Assembly: GCF_000426345.1 (NCBI RefSeq)
Contig: NZ_AUFE01000025.1
Location: 1,885-65,884 of the forward strand
Source: Cupriavidus phytohabitans
Lineage (GTDB): Bacteria > Pseudomonadota > Gammaproteobacteria > Burkholderiales > Burkholderiaceae
Reading direction: 5' to 3'
Length of the DNA: 64,000 nucleotides
Part shown: piece after piece, positions 12,231-21,409 of the stretch
Position numbering within the stretch: position 1 is the stretch's first letter
How the letters are laid out: every line of letters starts with the position of its first letter
Translations under genes and position numbers: made by a program
Notes under the pieces: generated by a model
Told to the model about the DNA's origin: nothing
What the model saw: the letters and a program-made list of their open reading frames with translations, nothing else
Databases searched by the model: none

Positions 12231-12662
12231 ATGCCGAGTCCGGCGGACCTCAAGAATATCGGCCTGAAGGCGACGGTGCCCAGGCTGAAGATTCTTGAAA
12301 TTTTTCAGACCAGCGAACAGCGGCACCTGAGCGCGGAAGACGTCTACCGTATCCTGCTGAACGAGCATATGGATATCGGCCTCGCCACCGTCTACCGCGT
12401 GCTGACCCAGTTCGAACAGGCAGGCCTGCTGTCGCGCAACAACTTTGAATCCGGCAAGGCCATTTTCGAACTCAACGAAGGCAAGCACCACGACCACCTG
12501 GTGTGCCTCGATTGCGGCCGCGTCGAAGAATTCTTCGATTCCGAAATCGAGCATCGCCAGCAAAGCATTGCGCGCGAGCGCGGCTTTGCCCTGCAGGAAC
12601 ACGCACTGTCGCTGTACGGCAACTGCACTAAAACCGACTGTCCCCACAGACCCAAACGATAA
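12231..12662 (+). CDS. fur: Ferric uptake regulator Fur
   Basis: 143 aa. Winged-helix DNA-binding domain (residues ~1-80, with [26 protein letters not shown] and [17 protein letters not shown]) and a C-terminal dimerisation/metal domain with [18 protein letters not shown], giving the HHDH site and first CxxC zinc ligands, and NCTKTDCPH providing further Cys/His. Represses iron-uptake genes when loaded with Fe2+. A Fur-box-like site upstream of the siderophore receptor at 50912-53017 is a likely target. Ends at a bidirectional terminator shared with the convergent phcA-like gene. Confidence 0.97.
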   Translation: MPSPADLKNIGLKATVPRLKILEIFQTSEQRHLSAEDVYRILLNEHMDIGLATVYRVLTQFEQAGLLSRNNFESGKAIFELNEGKHHDHLVCLDCGRVEEFFDSEIEHRQQSIARERGFALQEHALSLYGNCTKTDCPHRPKR

Positions 12663-12701
12663 GCCGGCGCACGCACCGCGTAGCGCATCCGGCAGAAAAA
12701 C

Positions 12702-12730
12702 AAAAACCGGCGCCAGGCGCCGGTTTTTTT
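12702..12730. terminator. Bidirectional rho-independent terminator between fur and phcA
   Basis: A-run at 12702-12706, arms CCGGCGCC (12707-12714) and GGCGCCGG (12716-12723) around a single A, then a T-run at 12724-12730. It can terminate fur on the plus strand and the phcA-like gene on the minus strand. Confidence 0.9.
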
Positions 12731-12745
12731 ATGGGGTGCGCCGGT

Positions 12746-13741
12746 TCAGGGCTCACGCAGCGATTGCAGGTCTTCTCCGGCAACCACGCGCGACGGGCGC
12801 GACGCCGAGAGGCCGACAAACTCGGCCACCACCTGGCGGAACAGGTTGCGCGCCCATACCAGCATCGGATGGGTGTTGCGGCTGCGGTGCCAGAACATGT
12901 TCAGGCCGACCGTGGTGTTGAGTTCCGCCGGCAGCGGGAACGCCTTCAGGCCGTAGGTTTCGCAGGCCATGTCCTTGGTCAGCGCATTGACGGTGAAGAT
13001 CATGTCGGTCTGCGCGGCCATCTCGGCCTGGGCCCGCCACGAATGCACCGTCAGCGTCGCATTGCGCTTGAGGCCGCGCTGCTGCAGCGCGTAGTCGAGC
13101 GGGATCAGCGACGGCGCCGGACGGCCCGCGCCGCCGGAATGCGCCATGAAGATATGGCCGCAGTCCAGGTATTGCTCGAGCGTGCAATGGTTCTTCAGCA
13201 CCGGATGGTTCTTGCGCGCGCACACCCACAGGTTCAGCGACGTCACCATTTCCTCGACGATTTCCGGATGCCGGGTCGGGAACGGGGAGAACGCCAGGTC
13301 CAGCTCATTGGCGCGCATCGAGGCCACGTCGGCTTCCCAGGAATGGGACTCGACCAGCTTGATATGCAGGTCCGGCGCCAGTTGCTTGATGCGCAGCACG
13401 AAGCGGTTGAAGACCGTGTCGCCCAGCTCGGCGGCAAAACCGATGCTCAGCGTGCCGGTGGCCACCGCGGGATCGAAATTGTCGGCGTCGCCTTCGTTGA
13501 TCGACGACCACAGGTCCAGCATGTCGCGGATCTTGGGGCCCAGCTCCAGCGCGCGGGGGGTGGGCGTCAGGCCGTGGGGGACTCGGATGAAGAGCGGATC
13601 GTCAAAGATCTCGCGCAACCGGCCCAGCGAATGCGATACGGCTGGCGCGGTCATATGCATCTTCTCCGCGACGTAGGTCGCGTTTCGCTTACTCAGCAGC
13701 TCGGTGAAGATCACTAAAAGCTTTGTGTCTACGTTCACCAT
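12746..13741 (-). CDS. phcA: LysR-family regulator, PhcA-type
   Basis: 331 aa. The N-terminal LysR helix-turn-helix (residues about 18-65: VAEKMHMTAPAVSHSLGRLR then FDDPLFIRVPHGLTPT) and a periplasmic-binding-like effector domain are clear. The start MVNVDTKLLVIFTELLSKRN matches, as far as I recall, PhcA of Ralstonia solanacearum, the global regulator that responds to methyl 3-hydroxy fatty-acid quorum signals; Cupriavidus carries an ortholog. Synteny with fur supports this. No phcBSRQ signal genes are in the window. It is preceded by a 300-nt AT-rich upstream region. The symbol rests on remembered similarity and synteny, not on alignment. Confidence 0.75.
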   Translation of the reverse strand: MVNVDTKLLVIFTELLSKRNATYVAEKMHMTAPAVSHSLGRLREIFDDPLFIRVPHGLTPTPRALELGPKIRDMLDLWSSINEGDADNFDPAVATGTLSIGFAAELGDTVFNRFVLRIKQLAPDLHIKLVESHSWEADVASMRANELDLAFSPFPTRHPEIVEEMVTSLNLWVCARKNHPVLKNHCTLEQYLDCGHIFMAHSGGAGRPAPSLIPLDYALQQRGLKRNATLTVHSWRAQAEMAAQTDMIFTVNALTKDMACETYGLKAFPLPAELNTTVGLNMFWHRSRNTHPMLVWARNLFRQVVAEFVGLSASRPSRVVAGEDLQSLREP

Positions 13742-14041
13742 GATCAGGCCCAGGTCAGATTTTTCTTAGCAAAGATGGCCCCACCACTTGCACTGGCTGC
13801 ACATCAGAGTTCAACGGCATCTTGCTAGTGTAAGAGGAAAAAACAGGCTCGGAAAGCAAATTCGGCATTTTCGGAGCGACGAACCCTGTCATATTTCTGC
13901 AAAATAAGGCCGTTTTTATGAAGTTGGCCTCATATACGCCCAACTTCAGTGCAACGGCAGACCCTCGTGCATCAGGGTATATTCGCTGTCGCCATCCCAT
14001 TTTTGTCATTCTTTTCCCAGGGCGCAGACGCGTCCGCCATC
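13742..14041. other. AT-rich divergent regulatory region between phcA and flavin reductase
   Basis: 300 nt, clearly richer in A+T than the surroundings, with T- and A-runs around 13755-13770, 13835-13845 and 13890-13920. It must hold the promoters of the minus-strand phcA-like gene and the plus-strand flavin reductase. An 84-codon minus-strand ORF inside it shows no recognisable protein and is not called. Confidence 0.5.
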
Positions 14042-14665
14042 ATGCCTGACTCCCGAGCCGACCATTCCCGCCTTCCAGTCGAACTGCCCAAGGCCTACCG
14101 CCTTCTCAACCACGGCCCGACGGTGCTGGTCAGCGCGGCCGCGGGCGGCAAGCGCAATATCATGGCTGCCGCCTGGGCCATGCCGCTCGATTTCGCGCCG
14201 CCCAAGGTCGCGGTGGTGCTGGACAAGAGCACCTGGACCCGGCGCCTGCTGGAAGAGAGCGGGGAATTCGTGCTGCAGGTGCCTACTGTCAGCCAGGTCG
14301 ACCTGACCGAGGCACTGGGCTCCAGCTCCGGTCTGGCCCTGCTGGAGCAGGAAGGTACCGACAAGTTCGATGCCTATGGGCTGGGCAGCTTTGCCGGGAC
14401 AGTCGTCGGCGCGCCGCTGCTGGAAGGTTGCGCAGCCTGGCTCGAATGCAAGCTCTTGCCGGAGCCCGCGACGCAGCAGACCTATGACCTGTTCCTCGGC
14501 GAAGTGGTCGCAGCGCATGCGGATTCGCGCGTATTCAGCAACGGGCGCTGGCATTTCGAGGGCCACGACGCGCTGCGCACCATCCACCATGTCGCCGGCG
14601 GCCACTTCCTGGTGGACGGCGCGGCCGTCGACGCGCGCCCGCTGGCGCCGCGCCAGGCCGGCTGA
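14042..14665 (+). CDS. Flavin reductase family protein (FMN-binding split barrel)
   Basis: 207 aa from the ATG at 14042 (MPDSRADHSRLPVELPKAYR). Features of the DIM6/NTAB split-barrel family: LLNHGPTVLVSAAAGGKRNIMAAAWAMPLDFAPPKV, a flavin-phosphate-binding region, and the LYLGEV-like segment here read as LFLGEVVAAHAD. Such proteins reduce or bind FMN and often partner monooxygenases; no partner is next to it. It ends at a terminator shared with the convergent gap gene. Confidence 0.8.
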   Translation: MPDSRADHSRLPVELPKAYRLLNHGPTVLVSAAAGGKRNIMAAAWAMPLDFAPPKVAVVLDKSTWTRRLLEESGEFVLQVPTVSQVDLTEALGSSSGLALLEQEGTDKFDAYGLGSFAGTVVGAPLLEGCAAWLECKLLPEPATQQTYDLFLGEVVAAHADSRVFSNGRWHFEGHDALRTIHHVAGGHFLVDGAAVDARPLAPRQAG

Positions 14666-14681
14666 ACGACCGCTTGTGCCC

Positions 14682-14713
14682 AAGAAAAACGCGCCCGAAG
14701 GCGCGTTCTTCTT
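14682..14713. terminator. Terminator between flavin reductase gene and gap
   Basis: Arms AACGCGCC (14688-14695) and GGCGCGTT (14700-14707) around CGAA, with an A-rich left flank and a T-rich right flank; usable in both directions between the convergent genes. Confidence 0.75.
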
Positions 14714-14732
14714 TACTGCAAGGACAGCCGGA

Positions 14733-15815
<1,083 letters not shown>

Positions 15816-17849
15816 TTAGATAAGGGTGTCTTTCACCGTACGCACGACATTGTCGACGGTGAAGCCGAAGTGCTTGAACAGCACGCCGGCCGGCGCCGAT
15901 TCGCCGAAGGTGTCGATGCCCACTACCGCTTGGACCTGGTACTTCCACCAGAAGTCCGTCACGCCCGCCTCGACCGCCACGCGCGGTACGCCGGCCGGCA
16001 GCACGCTGGCCTTGTAGGCGGTGTCCTGCTTGTCGAACACGGTGGTCGCCGGGACCGACACCACGCGCACATGCACGCCTTCCGCAGCCAGCGCGTCCGC
16101 CGCGCCAACCGCCAGGCCCACTTCCGAGCCGGTTGCCATGATCACGGCGTCCGGACGGCCGGTCCCGGCGTTGACGCTGTCGCGCAGCACGTAGCCGCCG
16201 CGTGCGATATTGGCGCGGGTGGCGTCGTCGCGTTGCTGGAACGGCAGGTTCTGGCGGCTGAAGATCAGGCAGCTCGGACCGTTCTCGCGGCGGATTGCCT
16301 CGGCCCAGGCCACGGCGGTCTCGGTGGTGTCGGCGGTACGCCAGACGTCCATGTTGGGGATCAGGCGCAGGCTGGCGACGTGCTCGATCGACTGGTGCGT
16401 CGGGCCATCTTCGCCCAGGCCGATCGAGTCGTGGGTGAACACGAACAGCGAGCGGATCTTCATCAGCGCCGCCATGCGCAGCGCATTGCGGCTGTAATCC
16501 GAGAAGGTCAGGAAGGTCGCGCCGTAGGGGATGTAGCCACCATGCAGCGTGATGCCGTTCATGACGGCGCTCATGCCGAACTCGCGCACGCCGTAGTTGA
16601 TGTGGTTGCCCCAGGCATCCACGCGCACGGCCTTGCTGCCGGACCAGTTGGTCAGGTTCGAGCCGGTCAGGTCAGCCGAGCCGCCGAGGAACTCGGGCAA
16701 CACCGGGCCGAAGGCCTCGATGGTGTTCTGGCTGGCCTTGCGGGTGGCGATGGTCTCGGCCTTTTCCTCGCACTTGGCGATGAAGGCTTCGACGGCGGCG
16801 TCGAACGAACCCGGCAGCTCGCCCTTCATGCGGCGGGTGAACTCGCCGGCTTCATACGGGTGGCGCTCGGCATAGGCGTCGAACAGCGCGGTCCAGGCAC
16901 GCTCCAGCGCCTGGCCGTTGGCCTTGGCGTCCCAGGCGTCATAGACGTCGGCCGGCACCTCGAACGGGGCGTGGGCCCAGCCCAGCGCCTCGCGGGTGGC
17001 CAGCACTTCGGCGCCGCCCAGCGGCGCGCCGTGCACGTCGTGGCCGCCTTCCTTGTTGGGCGCGCCCTTGCCGATCTTGGTGCGGCAGCAGATCAGGGTC
17101 GGCTTGTCGCTGGCCTTGGCCTGCGAGATCGCCAGGTCGACGGCGGTGACGTCATGGCCGTCGATGCCGCGGATCACGTTCCAGCCGTAGGCCTCGAAAC
17201 GCTTCGGGGTGTCGTCGTTGAACCAGTGCACGACATCGCCGTCGATCGAGATGCCGTTGTCGTCCCACAGCGCAATCAGCTTGTTCAGCTTCAGCGTACC
17301 GGCCAGCGAGCAGGCCTCGTGCGAGATGCCTTCCATCAGGCAGCCGTCGCCCAGAAAGACGTAGGTGTGGTGGTTGACGATATCGAAACCGGGGCGGTTG
17401 AATTCTTCGCCAAGCAGGCGTTCGGCCAGCGCCATGCCGACCGCGTTGGTGATGCCCTGGCCGAGCGGACCGGTGGTGGTCTCCACGCCCGGCGTGATGC
17501 CGTATTCCGGGTGGCCGGCGGTCTTGCTGTGCAGCTGGCGGAAGTTCTTCAGCTCTTCGACCGGCAGGTCATAGCCGCTCAGGTGCAGCAGCGCGTAGAT
17601 CAGCATCGAGCCGTGGCCGTTTGACAGCACGAAGCGGTCACGATCGGCCCACTGCGGGTTGGCCGGGTTGTGCTTCAGGTGCCGGCCCCACAGCGCCACG
17701 GCGATATCCGCCATGCCCATCGGCGCACCGGGGTGGCCGGAATTGGCCTGCTGGACGGCGTCCATGGCAAGCACGCGGATGGCATCGGCCATCAGCTTGG
17801 CGGGCTGGGAAGCAAAGGGACTCGTTGCGGGATGGGCTAGGGCGGACAT
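15816..17849 (-). CDS. tkt: Transketolase
   Basis: 677 aa from the ATG at 17849 ([20 protein letters not shown]); the frame extends further up but that part is not conserved. Three-domain thiamine-diphosphate enzyme: [22 protein letters not shown] near the N-terminus, TPP/metal motif [15 protein letters not shown], and the transketolase signature [16 protein letters not shown]. Transfers two-carbon units between sugar phosphates in the non-oxidative pentose-phosphate pathway. Upstream of gap. A 274-nt non-coding region separates it from the divergent VOC gene. Confidence 0.97.
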   Translation of the reverse strand: MSALAHPATSPFASQPAKLMADAIRVLAMDAVQQANSGHPGAPMGMADIAVALWGRHLKHNPANPQWADRDRFVLSNGHGSMLIYALLHLSGYDLPVEELKNFRQLHSKTAGHPEYGITPGVETTTGPLGQGITNAVGMALAERLLGEEFNRPGFDIVNHHTYVFLGDGCLMEGISHEACSLAGTLKLNKLIALWDDNGISIDGDVVHWFNDDTPKRFEAYGWNVIRGIDGHDVTAVDLAISQAKASDKPTLICCRTKIGKGAPNKEGGHDVHGAPLGGAEVLATREALGWAHAPFEVPADVYDAWDAKANGQALERAWTALFDAYAERHPYEAGEFTRRMKGELPGSFDAAVEAFIAKCEEKAETIATRKASQNTIEAFGPVLPEFLGGSADLTGSNLTNWSGSKAVRVDAWGNHINYGVREFGMSAVMNGITLHGGYIPYGATFLTFSDYSRNALRMAALMKIRSLFVFTHDSIGLGEDGPTHQSIEHVASLRLIPNMDVWRTADTTETAVAWAEAIRRENGPSCLIFSRQNLPFQQRDDATRANIARGGYVLRDSVNAGTGRPDAVIMATGSEVGLAVGAADALAAEGVHVRVVSVPATTVFDKQDTAYKASVLPAGVPRVAVEAGVTDFWWKYQVQAVVGIDTFGESAPAGVLFKHFGFTVDNVVRTVKDTLI

Positions 17850-18123
17850 TCGGGCGGTCTTGGACGTGAGCTTGGACGCGGGCGGGCGTGAGCCTGTCGG
17901 CGGGAAAACCGCAATTTTAGCAGAAGCTAAGGGGTTTTCCGGACCCCCGGACACCGGTGGCGGGCATGCCTCGGGGATCACCCGCGGGCCGGGGGCGGCC
18001 GCTGCACTGCGCTTCGACAGCGCCGCGCCACGCGCGTAAGATGCACACTCGCACCGCGCGGCCCGGCTTGGCGACAGACGAGCGACAGGCCGCGCCGGGT
18101 TTCCCGCATGACAGGAGACGATC

Positions 18124-18552
18124 ATGAGCAGACCGGCCAACACCCCCTGGCTCACCCCCTACCTGACCGTCGCCAACGGGCGCGCCGCGCTGGATTTCTA
18201 CAGCCGCGCCTTCGGCTTTGCCGCCGGCAACGTGGTCGATGAAAACGGCGTGCCGACCCACGCCGAAATGCACTACCAGGGCGATCTGGTGGTGATGTTC
18301 GCACCCGAAGGCGCCTGGGGCAGCACCGCGCGCACGCCCCGCTCGCTGGGGGTGGAATGCCCACAAACCTTCTATGTCTACTGCGACGATGTCGACGCCA
18401 TGCACCAGCGCGCGGTCGACGCCGGCGCGGTCAGCCTGATGGCCCCCGCCGACCAGTTCTGGGGAGACCGCTACTGCATGGTCGAGGATCCGGACGGCTA
18501 CCGCTGGGGCTTCGGCAAGCCGCTGGATCCGAACAGGGGCAAGGCAAGCTGA
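18124..18552 (+). CDS. VOC (glyoxalase/bleomycin-resistance/PhnB-like) family protein
   Basis: 142 aa. Starts [25 protein letters not shown]-type, the common entry to a betaalphabetabetabeta VOC module, and ends with [19 protein letters not shown], the typical second half-module with a metal-ligand-like Glu. No biochemical function can be assigned. The stop overlaps the start of rsmE by one base (TGATG), so the two are translationally coupled. Confidence 0.75.
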   Translation: MSRPANTPWLTPYLTVANGRAALDFYSRAFGFAAGNVVDENGVPTHAEMHYQGDLVVMFAPEGAWGSTARTPRSLGVECPQTFYVYCDDVDAMHQRAVDAGAVSLMAPADQFWGDRYCMVEDPDGYRWGFGKPLDPNRGKAS

Positions 18553-19310
18553 TGGCTCCGCGTTTCTTTGTCGGCGGCACGGACACGATCCTGGCCGCCG
18601 AAGCCGAATTTCCCCTCCCCGAACCGGTGGTACGCCACGCCCAGGTGCTGCGCCTGGCGCCCGGCGACGCCATCACGCTGTTCGACGGGCGCGGCGGCAG
18701 CCATGCCGCCACCCTGCTCGAGCTGGGCAAGCGCCATGCCCTGGCCCGCATCGGCGCACACGACGCGGCCGAGGCCGAGCCGCCCTTCCGCGTCACGCTG
18801 GCGCAAGGGCTGGCCGGTGGCGACAAGATGGACTGGCTGATCGAGAAAGCGGTCGAGCTCGGGGTCGCCGCGATCCAGCCGCTGCAGGCCAACCGCTCGG
18901 TGGTGCGCCTCACCGGTGACCGCGCGCACAAACGCCAGGCGCACTGGCAGGCGCTGGTGCAGGCCGCCTGCGAACAATGCGGGCGCAATCGCTTGCCCGC
19001 CGTGGCCCCGGTCGCTAACTTTGAAACGTGGCTGGCGCAGTCGGGCGGCAGCGGCGCCGGCGCAAGGCTGCTGGTGTCGCCGCGTGCAGAGCAGTCGCTG
19101 CCGGCCTATGTGGCCGGGCGCCGCGACGCCCTGCTTGCCGATGGCGTCACGCTGCTGATCGGCCCCGAAGGCGGCCTGTCGCCGGACGAAGAGCGCGCGG
19201 CACTGCAGGCAGGCTTCACCGGCGTGTCGCTCGGCCCGCGCATCCTGCGCACCGAGACGGCCGGGCTGGTCTGCCTTTCCACGCTCAACGCCTTGCTTGG
19301 CGGTTTCTGA
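18552..19310 (+). CDS. rsmE: 16S rRNA m3U1498 methyltransferase
   Basis: 252 aa from the ATG at 18552, chosen because it overlaps the preceding stop and begins APRFFVGG, as RsmE does. N-terminal PUA-like domain, then the SPOUT/trefoil-knot methyltransferase with IEKAVELGVAAIQPLQANRS, LLIGPEGGLSPDEERAA and SLGPRILRTETAG, the three conserved RsmE motifs. Methylates U1498 of 16S rRNA. Translationally coupled to the VOC gene. Confidence 0.95.
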   Translation: MAPRFFVGGTDTILAAEAEFPLPEPVVRHAQVLRLAPGDAITLFDGRGGSHAATLLELGKRHALARIGAHDAAEAEPPFRVTLAQGLAGGDKMDWLIEKAVELGVAAIQPLQANRSVVRLTGDRAHKRQAHWQALVQAACEQCGRNRLPAVAPVANFETWLAQSGGSGAGARLLVSPRAEQSLPAYVAGRRDALLADGVTLLIGPEGGLSPDEERAALQAGFTGVSLGPRILRTETAGLVCLSTLNALLGGF

Positions 19311-19358
19311 CGGCGGCGGCCATCCGGCCAGCGCCAACCTTGACTGAAGGAGTCGACC

Positions 19359-19961
19359 ATGGGACTACTCGATAGCGTGCTGGGCGGCGTGCTCGGACAA
19401 CTGGGCAATGCCCGCGGCGAAGACGGCAGCGCCGGCGGGCTCAATCCGAAGCTGATGATGGCGCTCGGCCTGCTGGCGATGCTGGCCATGCGCAACCGTG
19501 GCCAGGAAAGCGGCTCCGCAGCGCCGGTCGACGATGGGCTGGGCGGGCTGGGCAGCCTGGGCGGACTGCTGGGTGGCATGATCGGCGGCAATGCCAGCGC
19601 GCCCGGCGCCACGGGCGGGCTCGACCTGGGTTCCCTGCTCGGCGGGCTGCTAGGCGGCCAGGGCGGCGCCCCGGCCAACAGCCAGGCGCTGGGCGCCGCC
19701 GCCGGCGGCATCGGCGCGCTGCAGCAGATCCTGGCGCAGGCCGGGCTGGGCGAGCAGGTGGATTCGTGGATCAGCACCGGCGCCAACCAGCCGGTCACCC
19801 CGTCGGCGCTGAGCGACGCGCTCGGCGGCACCGGGGCGCTGGACTCGCTCGCGCAGTCCACCGGGATGTCGCAGGAAGACGTGGCGGCGCAACTGAGTGA
19901 AGGGCTGCCCGAGCTGATCGACCGGCTGACGCCGCACGGGCATGTCCCTGCGCAGGAGTAA
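19359..19961 (+). CDS. DUF937 / YidB-like protein
   Basis: 200 aa. Begins MGLLDSVLGGVLGQLGN, the amphipathic start typical of YidB/DUF937 proteins, followed by a Gly/Leu-rich middle (GGLGSLGGLLGGMIGG and LGSLLGGLLGGQGG) and a conserved C-terminal part ILAQAGLGEQVDSWISTGANQ then DALGGTGALDSLAQSTGMSQ. Function unknown. A terminator at 19987-20024 follows. Preceded by a good ribosome-binding site (TGAAGGAG). Confidence 0.8.
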   Translation: MGLLDSVLGGVLGQLGNARGEDGSAGGLNPKLMMALGLLAMLAMRNRGQESGSAAPVDDGLGGLGSLGGLLGGMIGGNASAPGATGGLDLGSLLGGLLGGQGGAPANSQALGAAAGGIGALQQILAQAGLGEQVDSWISTGANQPVTPSALSDALGGTGALDSLAQSTGMSQEDVAAQLSEGLPELIDRLTPHGHVPAQE

Positions 19962-19986
19962 GGCGCCAGGTGAGTGCCAGGCGCCA

Positions 19987-20024
19987 CCAAGCAAAAAGCC
20001 CGCAATTGCGGGCTTTTTGCTTGG
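19987..20024. terminator. Bidirectional terminator, perfect 38-nt palindrome
   Basis: The 38 bases are a perfect inverted repeat with no spacer, centred on CAATTG, containing AAAAAGCCCGCAA and its complement TTGCGGGCTTTTT. It lies between the convergent DUF937 and barstar genes and provides a T-run in both directions. Confidence 0.9.
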
Positions 20025-20054
20025 TACGGAATGGAATCTGAACGGAGCCGGCGC

Positions 20055-20675
20055 TCAGGCGAACGAGTAGAACACCCGGAACTGCACCTTGCGCTCGCCC
20101 CAGAACTCGGCAGCGTCGCGGAACACGTCCAGCAGCACTTCGCGCCCTTCCTTGTCGAACTTCTGCGCGATCGGCAGGCCTTCCAGCACGATCACGAAAC
20201 CTGGCTGCGGGCCAGCCTTGTAGATCAGGTCGGTCAGGCAGTCCGCCAGCGCATCGAAGTTCTTGCCGAAATGCTTGGGGAAGATAAATGACGTTGCGAT
20301 CGTTTCCAGGACCTCGGCCTTGCTGGCGCAATGCGCGCAGTTGGCATACAGGAAATGCTGGCCGAGATCCGCGGCCGCCTGGGCCAGCTCGGGCACGCGG
20401 AAGGCGCGGATCGACTGGACGATGTTCGGACGCACCGTCTTGAACAGGTTCATGGCCCCCTCGCTGGTGCCGTCAGCCCAGCCGGCACCGGCCGGCATGG
20501 CCACGGGCGCGTTCGCGGGCGGGAGTTTGTGCGTGAGCTCTTGGCGCTGCGGCATCGTCAGCACGTTGTCGTAAAGGTTCTGGGCCTGCTGCTGAGCCCG
20601 CTGCCAGCCATCTCCGGCGCCGCGCTCTTCGCGGGCGGCAAGGGCGTCGCCCAATCCGAAAATGTCAGTCATCAT
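20055..20675 (-). CDS. Barstar-family ribonuclease inhibitor with long N-terminal extension
   Basis: 206 aa from the ATG at 20675 (a second ATG follows immediately). The C-terminal half (about residues 105-205) has the barstar fold signature: TIATSFIFPKHFGKNFDALADCLTDL, in which the acidic residues correspond to the barnase-contacting helix of barstar, followed by FVIVLEGLP and the terminal VQFRVFYSF strand. Barstar itself is ~90 aa, so about 100 N-terminal residues are extra and not recognised. The start overlaps the stop of the upstream secreted-RNase gene by ATGA, indicating translational coupling. Likely cytosolic immunity protein against that RNase; inferred, not shown. Confidence 0.85.
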   Translation of the reverse strand: MMTDIFGLGDALAAREERGAGDGWQRAQQQAQNLYDNVLTMPQRQELTHKLPPANAPVAMPAGAGWADGTSEGAMNLFKTVRPNIVQSIRAFRVPELAQAAADLGQHFLYANCAHCASKAEVLETIATSFIFPKHFGKNFDALADCLTDLIYKAGPQPGFVIVLEGLPIAQKFDKEGREVLLDVFRDAAEFWGERKVQFRVFYSFA

Positions 20676-21061
20676 TTGAGTATCCGTTTGAAGCTGTTGT
20701 AGTGGTCTTCCGTGTAGTAACAATCGTTGGCAGCGCGCTGTTCCCCGCCGCATACGATCCGCCTGGGTCCCCGGTTCCGGCTTCTGGCGCTCTTTACCGT
20801 GTACTCGCGGTAGTACCCGCGTTCTTGTTGTGGCAGGAGGCGTTCGTAGTTGCCGAACCTGGTTCCGTCCTTGTCATACGGGAATGGGCCGCCGGCTTCG
20901 ATGCGTTCCAGGGTCTGCCGTGCTTCGTTGGGCAACTGCTGCACCGCAATGGTTCCCATGCCTTCGGTCTGCGCCTGGCGCGCCAGCGCGGGCTGCGCCA
21001 GGGCCAGCACCAGCGCCGCGCCGGTCATCGACCGGGCCAGCATCCGTGCTGCCTGCTGCAT
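20672..21061 (-). CDS. Secreted guanyl-specific ribonuclease (barnase/RNase Sa/N1 family)
   Basis: 129 aa from the ATG at 21061; a GTG at 21082 and an ATG at 21043 are alternatives, and 21043 has the better upstream GCAGG. A signal peptide ends at about PALA-RQA. The mature part has GGPFPYDKDGTRFGNYERLL, REYTV, RRIV and YYTEDHYNSF, placing the catalytic residues at Glu86, Arg100/101 and His120, all retained. Two cysteines (104, 114) could form a disulfide. Cleaves RNA after G by family. The stop overlaps the barstar-family gene by 4 nt. Confidence 0.85.
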   Translation of the reverse strand: MQQAARMLARSMTGAALVLALAQPALARQAQTEGMGTIAVQQLPNEARQTLERIEAGGPFPYDKDGTRFGNYERLLPQQERGYYREYTVKSARSRNRGPRRIVCGGEQRAANDCYYTEDHYNSFKRILK

Positions 21062-21409
21062 CAAAGGTACTTGGGAAACCACGTTGCTTGTCTAGGTTGA
21101 ACCGGAAAATCGAGCCTGCCGCTGTTTGGGTAGACGATCTGTCCGGGCCACCCTGGCCGGCAACCTCGCGCGCCTTGCCGTGCACGCGCCGGATACCAAC
21201 CGCACCGGGGCGCTCATGGCGAGCGCCTGTATCAAAGGCGTAAGGTTACGCGGATGCACGCAATTAATCAATCCCGGCGCCGGCGCAGCGGGAATTCTTC
21301 AATTGTTTCAATATGTTAAGCGTATGTGTGCGCATACTAACCGTTGTCGCCAGGCAAAGAAAAAGCCGGGCGAACCCGGCTTTTCCGTAACGCGCGCAAG
21401 GCAGGCGGC
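21062..21409. other. Non-coding stretch between maeB and the RNase gene
   Basis: Holds the maeB terminator (21358-21385) on the left of maeB and the promoter/leader of the minus-strand RNase gene. The part at 21260-21350 is A+T-rich. I see no convincing gene on either strand. Confidence 0.5.
21358..21385 (-). terminator. Rho-independent terminator of maeB
   Basis: Arms AAAAGCCGGG (21361-21370) and CCCGGCTTTT (21375-21384) around CGAA. Read on the minus strand it gives a G+C stem followed by a T-run (A-run at 21358-21364), 25 nt after the maeB stop. Confidence 0.85.

Noticed and set aside
13755..14009. 84-codon minus-strand ORF in the phcA upstream region
   Set aside because: A+T-rich, no family, lies in the expected promoter region.
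18357..18551. Upstream extension of the rsmE frame
   Set aside because: It overlaps the VOC gene; the TGATG junction and the family N-terminus fix the start at 18552.
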